Shown piece after piece: positions 1 through 4,450 of a stretch of 5,005 bases of DNA. Origin of the DNA: Alphaproteobacteria bacterium (GTDB taxonomy: Bacteria; Pseudomonadota; Alphaproteobacteria; M2410); assembly GCA_021774955.1 (NCBI GenBank), contig JAJFIN010000461.1:1-5005 (forward strand). Direction: 5' to 3'. Made by a program: the position numbers and the translations under genes. The notes below the pieces were generated by a model. It saw nothing but the letters and a program-made list of their open reading frames with translations, was not told the origin of the DNA and made no database searches. Positions within the stretch are counted from its first letter, which is position 1. Every line of letters begins with the position of its first letter.

Positions 1-1055
1 TGGGCGAGGAAGCCCGCTTCGTCCATCAGGGCCTGACGTCATCGGACGTGCTCGACACCTGCTTCAATGTGCAGCTTGTTAAAGCCGCCGACATTTTGAT
101 TGAAGACATGGAAGGCCTGCTTGGCGCGCTGAAGAAACGCGCTTATGAGCACAAAGACACGGTGTGCATGGGTCGCAGTCATGGCATCCATGCCGAGCCG
201 GTAACCTTCGGGCTCAAGATGGCCCAAGCCTATGCTGAATTTGATCGTGGACTTGCCCGCCTCAAAAACGCCCGCGAAGAAATCGCCACCTGCGCGATCT
301 CCGGCGCCGTCGGCACCTTCGCCCATATCGACCCGCAGGTTGAAGAACATGTCGCCAAAGCTATGGGGTTGAAACCAGAACCCATTTCCACACAAGTCAT
401 CCCACGCGATCGCCACGCCATGTTCTTTGCCACGCTCGGTGTTGTCGCCAGCTCGATTGAGCGGGTCGCCACGGAGATTAGACATCTTCAGCGGACGGAA
501 GTTTTAGAGGCCGAGGAGTATTTCTCAGAAGGCCAAAAAGGCTCTTCCGCCATGCCCCATAAACGCAACCCCGTGCTGACCGAAAACCTGACGGGTCTCG
601 CCCGTCTGGTGCGCATGGCCACCATACCTGCCATGGAAAACGTCGCGCTATGGCATGAACGCGATATCTCGCATTCTTCCGTGGAGCGCGGTATCGGACC
701 AGACGCTACCGTCACCTTAGATTTTGCGTTGGTGCGCCTGACCAATGTAATCGAGAACCTGGTTGTTTATCCAGAGAACATGCTCAAGAACTTGAACCAG
801 CTCGGCGGTCTCATCTTCTCTCAGCGGGTGCTCTTGGCGCTTACCCAAAAAGGCGTGTCGCGCGAAGACAGCTACAAATTGGTTCAGCGTAACGCCATGC
901 CGGTTTGGCGCGGCGAGGGAGATTTCCTCACTCTGCTCAAAGCCGACAAAGACGTGGCAAAAAACCTAAATGATTCTGAGTTAGAAGAATTGTTCGACTT
1001 GTCTTATCACACCAAAAACGTCGATGTGATTTTCAACCGAGTATTTAAACCATGA
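1..1055 (+). CDS. purB: Adenylosuccinate lyase, 3' part (N-terminus outside window)
   Basis: PurB is a cytosolic homotetramer of the fumarase/aspartase superfamily. It releases fumarate from SAICAR (giving AICAR) and from adenylosuccinate (giving AMP). The reading frame is open from position 3, giving 350 visible residues. Short bacterial PurB proteins are about 430-435 residues, so roughly 80-85 N-terminal residues lie left of the window. Visible motifs in order: HQGLTSSDVLDT (visible residues 8-19), the catalytic-histidine region GRSHGIHAEP (His codon at 180-182), and the superfamily signature GSSAMPHKRNP at 540-572, which carries the catalytic serine loop. A C-terminal all-helical domain follows and ends with TGA at 1053-1055. 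The motif has Ser where many PurB proteins have Thr before the catalytic His; this is conservative. The frame is intact. The stop overlaps the next gene's start (ATGA), which suggests translational coupling. Identification is secure. Confidence 0.97.
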   Translation, partial: GEEARFVHQGLTSSDVLDTCFNVQLVKAADILIEDMEGLLGALKKRAYEHKDTVCMGRSHGIHAEPVTFGLKMAQAYAEFDRGLARLKNAREEIATCAISGAVGTFAHIDPQVEEHVAKAMGLKPEPISTQVIPRDRHAMFFATLGVVASSIERVATEIRHLQRTEVLEAEEYFSEGQKGSSAMPHKRNPVLTENLTGLARLVRMATIPAMENVALWHERDISHSSVERGIGPDATVTLDFALVRLTNVIENLVVYPENMLKNLNQLGGLIFSQRVLLALTQKGVSREDSYKLVQRNAMPVWRGEGDFLTLLKADKDVAKNLNDSELEELFDLSYHTKNVDVIFNRVFKP

Positions 1056-1798
1056 GCTTAGACCATCGGCGCGCCTTTGACGGTTCGATCAGGCGGCGCA
1101 TTCACCTGTTCCGTCATGGTGATGTTTCCTATGTTCAGGAAGATGGAACACGCGTGCCTGACAGCCGGGCAGTGCCTCTCACCAAGCGCGGTCTGGAACA
1201 AGCTGATGAGATGGGTACGTTTCTGAGCCACGTCACTTATGACCGGGCGATTTGTTCCGGGCTGCCGCGAACCCTCCAAACTGCCCAAGGTATCTTGAAA
1301 GACCGCCCTCTCGAACTCGAGCACATGCTGCCATTCGAAGAGATCAGATCAAATCCCGAACGTTACCAAACCCTCGAAAATCTAAACCAGGTCGCTTACT
1401 CATTTTCTAACGCCCATGAACCCGGTGCACGCTATGGCGATGGCGAGGTTTTCGCTGATTGTGAGGCCCGTGTCATCGGCGCCTTGAAAGAGGTTTTACT
1501 TGAAGACCATTGGCGGCACCTGGCTTTGATCGCCCATGGTGGCGTCAATCGGGTGATCTTGGGCTGGGCGCTCGGTGTCGGCTTGAAAGCTTTTTCATCA
1601 TTTGAACAAAACACCTGCTGCCTCAATGTCATCGACATTGATACCCACCCCGAAACCCGTGAGATTGTGCGCACTCTGGTCCGCGGGGTTAATATCACGA
1701 CCTATGACCAAACCCGATGCGATGATCACCTCACCACCCTTGAAGGTTTAGCGGAGCGCTTCCGTCCGGCTTTTGAGCAAGGCAAAGAATTGATATAG
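1052..1798 (+). CDS. Histidine phosphatase superfamily protein (phosphoglycerate-mutase-like)
   Basis: This 248-residue protein belongs to the histidine phosphatase superfamily (branch 1), whose members form a phospho-histidine intermediate. The phosphate pocket residues are all visible: the RHG motif LFRHGD with Arg21 and nucleophile His22, the second arginine Arg73 in CSGLPRTLQTA, a probable acid at Glu96/Glu97, and the second histidine His162 in LIAHGGVNR. The stretch YGDGEVFADCEARV (about residues 128-141) matches the helix that precedes the last core strand in the family. No signal peptide or membrane segment is seen, so it is probably cytosolic. The ATG overlaps the purB stop by 4 nt and has no clear Shine-Dalgarno sequence, so it probably depends on coupling to purB translation. 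Family membership is firm. The substrate cannot be read from the sequence: phosphoglycerate mutase, alpha-ribazole phosphatase or a broad sugar/nucleotide phosphatase are all possible. Confidence 0.88.
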   Translation: MSLDHRRAFDGSIRRRIHLFRHGDVSYVQEDGTRVPDSRAVPLTKRGLEQADEMGTFLSHVTYDRAICSGLPRTLQTAQGILKDRPLELEHMLPFEEIRSNPERYQTLENLNQVAYSFSNAHEPGARYGDGEVFADCEARVIGALKEVLLEDHWRHLALIAHGGVNRVILGWALGVGLKAFSSFEQNTCCLNVIDIDTHPETREIVRTLVRGVNITTYDQTRCDDHLTTLEGLAERFRPAFEQGKELI

Positions 1799-1806
1799 CG
1801 GCAGCG

Positions 1807-1878
1807 ATGATGAGCAACGCTGAATATCTATTCGTCTACGGATCAATATTGAAATTCAGCTATTTCTCGTCATTCCCG
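1807..1878 (+). pseudogene. Possible remnant of a gamma-glutamylcyclotransferase-like gene (5' end only)
   Basis: Eight bases after the phosphatase stop, a 24-codon frame opens with ATG ATG and ends at TGA 1879-1881. Its start, MMSNAEYLFVYGSILK, resembles the N-terminus of gamma-glutamylcyclotransferase / AIG2-like proteins. These begin with a short tail and a strand of the form LFVYGTL or LFVYGSL that forms the substrate-binding loop. After about 16 residues the likeness ends, and from 1868 the frame runs into a repeat-like element that supplies the stop. No continuation of the family is recognisable further right. The plain reading is a gene truncated by, or decayed next to, the repeat. The match is short and made by eye, so chance is possible. 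There is no convincing Shine-Dalgarno sequence. Confidence 0.35.
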
Positions 1879-1994
1879 TGAAAACGGGAAGGCCTCCACT
1901 CACGACTCGACCTGACATGCAGGCGTACCCTCGCATGGCAGAAGTCACTTGTGGTATGGATACCGGGTCGCGCTCACGCTTGCCCGGCATGACG
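1868..1994. repeat. Degenerate intergenic repeat with inverted ends and two hairpins
   Basis: The element starts CGTCATTCCCG and ends CGGCATGACG, so its ends are imperfect inverted repeats (CGTCAT against ATGACG). Just inside the left end, TTCCCGT (1873-1879) pairs perfectly with ACGGGAA (1884-1890) around a GAAA loop. Near the right end, CCGGG (1963-1967) pairs with CCCGG (1983-1987), with an inner GCG/CGC pairing (1970-1972 with 1977-1979). The phrases GTCATTCCCGnGAAAnCGGGAA and GGATnCCGGGTCnnGC...CCCGGnATGACG are typical of dispersed non-coding repeats found in many copies in proteobacterial genomes. This copy looks diverged. TATTT occurs just outside both ends (1861-1865 and 1999-2003) and could be a target duplication, but it is too short to rely on. 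No transposase is encoded. Confidence 0.6.
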
Positions 1995-2141
1995 CCCGTA
2001 TTTGTGTTTTGCGTGAAAATATAAAACTGTCGCTCCGGACTTGATCCGCAAAGGCTTTGTGCCTATTCCCGTGGCCTTGCGTTACATCCATGCGTACTTT
2101 TTTGGGAGACAAGATCACACCTGGAACGATTCAGAACAGAA
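1995..2141. other. Rest of the non-coding gap before the zeta gene
   Basis: Nothing here can be called a gene. Positions 2036-2048 form a small hairpin (CGGA-CTTGA-TCCG). Its wording, CCGGACTTGATCCG, also resembles pieces of dispersed intergenic repeats, so it may be a second repeat fragment. A plus-strand frame open from 2017 spells plausible-looking peptide up to about 2140, then continues antisense to the zeta gene; I do not accept it as coding. No hairpin followed by a T-run was found that would clearly end either the purB-phosphatase transcript from the left or the zeta transcript from the right. Confidence 0.5.
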
Positions 2142-2465
2142 TTATTCGCCAGCTTCAACTTGCCGCACAGCCTCGCCCATCAGCCCGGCCATCTGTTTGC
2201 GAATCTCTTCGTCAGAGACATGGCCGTGCACTTGATCGAGGTCACCGCGCACCTTGCGAAAAACATCTTCTTCGCCGGGTTCCTCCAAATCGGATTTCAC
2301 CACTTCTTGGGCATAAGCGACTGCGTCATCTCCTGATTTGCCGAGAATCTCAGCCACCCACAGCCCCAGGAGTTTGTTGCGCCGTGCCGTCGCCTTGAAC
2401 TGTAGATCGGCGTCATGGGCAAATTTTGATTCGAATCCCTTTTCGCGCTCATCAAATGTCGACAT
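2142..2465 (-). CDS. DUF1476 family protein, F1-ATPase inhibitor zeta subunit
   Basis: The 107-residue soluble, helical, charged protein matches DUF1476. The family's studied member is the zeta subunit of the Paracoccus denitrificans F1Fo-ATP synthase, an inhibitor that blocks ATP hydrolysis by F1 through its N-terminal segment. Visible family features are the N-terminal MSTFDEREKGFESKFAHD (residues 1-18, the inhibitory region), RRNKLLGLWVAEILG (28-42), AYAQEVVKSDLEEPGEEDV and a C-terminal RKQMAGLMGEAVRQVEAG helix. The length is normal for the family. I place the start at the ATG of 2465-2463 rather than the GTG one codon upstream (2468), because a GGAG Shine-Dalgarno lies 8 nt before the ATG and the family starts M-(S/T)-T-F. 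It is transcribed divergently from purC and convergently with the purB-phosphatase pair. In vivo inhibition in this organism is inferred, not shown. Confidence 0.92.
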   Translation of the reverse strand: MSTFDEREKGFESKFAHDADLQFKATARRNKLLGLWVAEILGKSGDDAVAYAQEVVKSDLEEPGEEDVFRKVRGDLDQVHGHVSDEEIRKQMAGLMGEAVRQVEAGE

Positions 2466-2479
2466 CACTCATTCTCCCT
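2466..2479 (-). promoter_or_regulatory. Ribosome binding site of the zeta / DUF1476 gene
   Basis: Read on the minus strand, the bases before the start are AGGGAGAATGAGTG followed by ATG. The GGAG core sits 8 nt from the ATG at 2465 but only 5 nt from the alternative GTG at 2468. The ATG is therefore the better start. The extra ATG inside this stretch is out of frame. Confidence 0.6.
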
Positions 2480-2504
2480 AAATCACACCTATCCCAATCC
2501 GTTA

Positions 2505-2533
2505 GCCATAGCCGCGCAATCGCCAGAACACAA
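2505..2533 (-). promoter_or_regulatory. Weak candidate promoter for the zeta gene
   Basis: On the minus strand TTGTGT (2533-2528) and TATGGC (2510-2505) are separated by 17 nt, the standard spacing for a sigma-70-type promoter. Both boxes match consensus only partly, the -10 in three of six positions. It is correctly placed about 40 nt upstream of the zeta start, but other weak matches could serve equally well. Confidence 0.25.
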
Positions 2534-2599
2534 GCCCAGAACGAAGGTTCTTCTAGCCTCCAGTAAGGTCCCCAAACCCTCAACAAACTAAGTGTTCGA

Positions 2600-2609
2600 G
2601 AGCGCAAAT
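2600..2609 (+). repeat. Direct repeat GAGCGCAAAT, copy 1
   Basis: This is the left copy of an exact 10-bp direct repeat (other copy 2686-2695). It lies 6 bp upstream of the predicted purC -35 box. Two exact 10-mers in a 266-bp interval would be uncommon by chance, but not impossible. It could be one half-site of a regulator binding pair; no regulator is identified. Confidence 0.4.
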
Positions 2610-2615
2610 CATACA

Positions 2616-2644
2616 TTGTCATATAGGAACCCTTGGGCTAATTT
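2616..2644 (+). promoter_or_regulatory. Predicted promoter of the purC-S-Q-L operon
   Basis: TTGTCA (2616-2621, five of six to the -35 consensus) is followed after exactly 17 nt by TAATTT (2639-2644, three of six to TATAAT). The bases GCTAATTT around the -10 also partly fit the GCTANAWC pattern described for Caulobacter housekeeping promoters. Transcription would begin near 2650 and leave a leader of about 80 nt before purC. I see no purine riboswitch core or attenuator-like hairpin with a T-run in that leader. Confidence 0.45.
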
Positions 2645-2685
2645 CCAGCCGCAGATGAGACGACCAAGCACTCCCAATTTCTGTG

Positions 2686-2695
2686 GAGCGCAAAT
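2686..2695 (+). repeat. Direct repeat GAGCGCAAAT, copy 2
   Basis: This is the right copy of the exact 10-bp direct repeat. It lies about 36 nt upstream of the purC start codon, within the predicted leader. The two copies start 86 bp apart, close to eight helical turns, which would put them on about the same face of the DNA. Their position on both sides of the predicted promoter is what makes them notable. Confidence 0.4.
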
Positions 2696-2731
2696 GCGAC
2701 GCCCTAGACTGCCAACCAGCAGAGAGCCTCA

Positions 2732-3502
2732 ATGAAAAACCGAAAATTGCTGTATGAAGGCAAGGCCAAGATTTTATATGAAGGGCCTGAGCCCGGGACC
2801 ATCATTCAGTTCTTCAAGGATGATGCGACCGCTTTTGATAACAAGAAACACGCAACCCTTGAAGGCAAGGGGGTCTTAAACAACCGCATTTCCGAACACA
2901 TCATGGTAAGCCTTGATTCTGTCGGCATCCCCACGCATTTCATCAAGCGCTTGAACATGCGCGAGCAATTGGTCAAGAAATGCGAAATCATTCCGCTTGA
3001 AGTTGTGGTCAGAAATATTTTTGCCGGCCAGCTTTCCAAACGTTTAGGCATCGAAGAAGGCACGCCGCTGCGCCGTTCGATCGTTGAGTTCTATTATAAA
3101 GACGATGCGCTGGGTGATCCTCTCGTTTCTGAGGAGCACATCACGGCGATGAATTGGGCCATGCCCCACGAGATCGATGAGATGATGGCTTTGAGCCTGC
3201 GCATCAATGATTTCCTCTCCGGCCTGTTCCGGGGCTTGGGCATTACGCTCGTTGATTTCAAATTAGAATACGGGCGCAATTTCGAAAACGATATTATGCG
3301 GATCCTGCTGGCCGATGAAATCAGCCCCGATTCTTGCCGGCTTTGGGATATGAAAACCAACGAGAAGCTAGACAAGGATCGTTTTCGCCGCGACTTGGGC
3401 GGCGTCACCGAAGCTTATCAAGAGGTTGCGCGACGCCTTGGAATCATGCCTGAAAACACCCCGGCCAATCACGCCGGTCCGGTCCTCGTGAGTGATAATT
3501 AA
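2732..3502 (+). CDS. purC: Phosphoribosylaminoimidazole-succinocarboxamide synthase (SAICAR synthetase)
   Basis: PurC joins CAIR and aspartate using ATP to form SAICAR, in the cytosol. The 256-residue length is normal for alphaproteobacteria (the E. coli protein is about 237). Motifs: the ATP-binding N-terminus LLYEGKAKILYEG (6-18), FFKDDATAFDNKKH (27-40), KGVLNNRISE (46-55), signature 1 IIPLEVVVRNIFAGQ (86-100), signature 2 LVDFKLEYG (173-181), and the metal/substrate loop ADEISPDSCRLWD (194-206). One oddity is that signature 1 ends in Gly-Gln, where the family pattern ends in Gly-Ser: position 100 is Gln. Start choice: GAGAG at 2722-2726 lies 5 nt before the ATG, and the N-terminus matches the family from that Met. 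It heads the purC-S-Q-L operon, 5 nt from purS. Confidence 0.97.
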   Translation: MKNRKLLYEGKAKILYEGPEPGTIIQFFKDDATAFDNKKHATLEGKGVLNNRISEHIMVSLDSVGIPTHFIKRLNMREQLVKKCEIIPLEVVVRNIFAGQLSKRLGIEEGTPLRRSIVEFYYKDDALGDPLVSEEHITAMNWAMPHEIDEMMALSLRINDFLSGLFRGLGITLVDFKLEYGRNFENDIMRILLADEISPDSCRLWDMKTNEKLDKDRFRRDLGGVTEAYQEVARRLGIMPENTPANHAGPVLVSDN

Positions 3503-3507
3503 TCGAC

Positions 3508-3750
3508 ATGAAAGCACGCATCCATATTACGCTTAAAAACGGCGTCCTTGATCCGCAAGGCAAAGCCATTCAATCAGCCCTTGGCGCCATCGGTTTTGAC
3601 GGTGTCGACGACGTCCGTCAAGGCAAGTTCATGGAAATCGAACTGGCCGAGACCGACGAAACCAAAGCGCGTTCAACACTTGAAGCCATGTGCGAAAAAC
3701 TCTTGGCCAACACCGTTATCGAAAACTACGCCATCGACTTAGGGGATTAG
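3508..3750 (+). CDS. purS: FGAM synthetase subunit PurS
   Basis: PurS is the small non-catalytic subunit of the three-part formylglycinamidine ribonucleotide (FGAM) synthetase. It bridges PurQ and PurL and helps ammonia pass between them. The 80-residue length is typical. Family features are the first strand ARIHITLKNGVLDPQGKAI (residues 3-21), the central DVRQGKFMEIEL (about 35-46, matching the usual V-x-x-G-K-x-x-E/D pattern), and the last segment CEKLLANTVIENYAI, which matches the family ending LLANPVIE-Y. The gene starts 5 nt after the purC stop with only a weak purine stretch upstream, so translation is probably coupled to purC. A shifted overlapping frame at 3548-3742 is a shadow. Being separate from PurL, it fits the alphaproteobacterial / Bacillus-type system rather than the single-chain enterobacterial enzyme. 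Confidence 0.96.
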   Translation: MKARIHITLKNGVLDPQGKAIQSALGAIGFDGVDDVRQGKFMEIELAETDETKARSTLEAMCEKLLANTVIENYAIDLGD

Positions 3751-3787
3751 GCGCCGTGAACCTTTTTAATTGTGAGTCTGACCCCCA

Positions 3788-4450
3788 ATGAAAACCGCTG
3801 TCGTCGTCTTCCCTGCATCAAACTGTGATCGGGACGCCGCTGTCGCCGTGGAAAAAGTCACCGGCGCCAAACCGGCCATGGTCTGGCACGGAGACAGAGA
3901 TCTCCCAGAGGTAGATCTGGTCATCCTGCCCGGCGGTTTTTCCTACGGCGATTATTTGCGCTCCGGCGCCATGGCCTCGCTCTCGCCCATCATGGAGGCG
4001 GTCAAACGCCATGCCGGGCGCGGCAAGCCGACCATCGGCATTTGCAATGGCTTTCAGGTCTTGACTGAAGCAGCGCTTCTTCCCGGCGTGCTCATGCGCA
4101 ATGCCAATCTTTTATTCGTATGCAAATCAGTTCCACTGATTGTCGAAAACAACAATACCAAATTCACGCACAACTATTCCCAAGGGGGCACGATCTCTCT
4201 GCCGGTCGCTCATCACGATGGCAATTATTTCGCCGACGACGACACGCTTGACCGGCTCGAAGACGAAGGTCAGGTCGTCTTCCGCTATGCTGACAACCCA
4301 AACGGCTCAGCCCGCGACATCGCCGGCATTATCAACAAGGGTGGCAATGTGCTTGGCATGATGCCCCATCCCGAGCGCGCCATTGAGCCACAATTGGGCG
4401 GCCTGGATGGCTTGCCAATGTTTGAAGGTCTTCTGGAGGCGGTCAATTGA
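3788..4450 (+). CDS. purQ: FGAM synthetase glutaminase subunit PurQ
   Basis: PurQ is the class I glutamine amidotransferase subunit that hydrolyses glutamine and feeds ammonia to PurL. The 220-residue length is normal. Visible features: the N-terminal strand AVVVFPASNCDRD (4-16), the oxyanion region LPGGFSYGDYLRSGAMA (47-63), the nucleophile Cys86 in IGICNGFQVL, the family segment VENNNTKFTHNYS (119-131), FRYADNPNGSARDIAGI (166-182), and the remaining catalytic pair His194 and Glu196 in MMPHPERA. The catalytic triad is complete. The start is well constrained: an in-frame TGA lies at 3779-3781, only 6 nt before the ATG, and no other start codon comes between. There is no good Shine-Dalgarno (a lone GAG 11 nt away). 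A 37-nt spacer separates it from purS, and its stop overlaps the purL start. Confidence 0.97.
   Translation: MKTAVVVFPASNCDRDAAVAVEKVTGAKPAMVWHGDRDLPEVDLVILPGGFSYGDYLRSGAMASLSPIMEAVKRHAGRGKPTIGICNGFQVLTEAALLPGVLMRNANLLFVCKSVPLIVENNNTKFTHNYSQGGTISLPVAHHDGNYFADDDTLDRLEDEGQVVFRYADNPNGSARDIAGIINKGGNVLGMMPHPERAIEPQLGGLDGLPMFEGLLEAVN
4435..4439 (+). promoter_or_regulatory. Ribosome binding site that fixes the purL TTG start
   Basis: GGAGG lies inside the last codons of purQ, 7 nt before the TTG at 4447. It is one of the best Shine-Dalgarno sequences in the window and at the right distance. The next in-frame ATG (4492) has no comparable sequence and would remove 15 residues. Confidence 0.7.

Noticed and set aside
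39..485. 148-codon minus-strand open frame opposite purB
   Set aside because: It lies wholly antisense to a strongly conserved PurB reading frame, has no recognisable motif, and is the kind of shadow expected from codon bias.
1873..1890. Hairpin as an intrinsic terminator for the purB-phosphatase transcript
   Set aside because: The stem is good but is followed by GGCCTCC rather than a T-run. It fits better as part of the repeat element.
2017..2235. Plus-strand frame with plausible-looking peptide (IRKGFVPIPVALRYIHAYFF)
   Set aside because: It has no good start signal and no family I can name, and its second half is antisense to the conserved zeta gene. It could be the tail of a decayed gene, but I cannot support that.
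2057..2398. 113-codon plus-strand frame opposite the zeta gene
   Set aside because: It is a shadow of the DUF1476 gene, with low-complexity, Pro/Arg/Ser-rich translation.
2523..2551. Short repeats (CCAGAAC twice, 13 bp apart) and the AGAAC-GAAG-GTTCT hairpin in the divergent region
   Set aside because: These are 5-7 bp matches of a size expected by chance, and they have no clear relation to either predicted promoter.
2650..2731. Purine riboswitch or attenuator in the purC leader
   Set aside because: No conserved purine aptamer core, no long stems and no T-run are visible. The only small stem is CGC-AAAT-GCG near 2690-2698.
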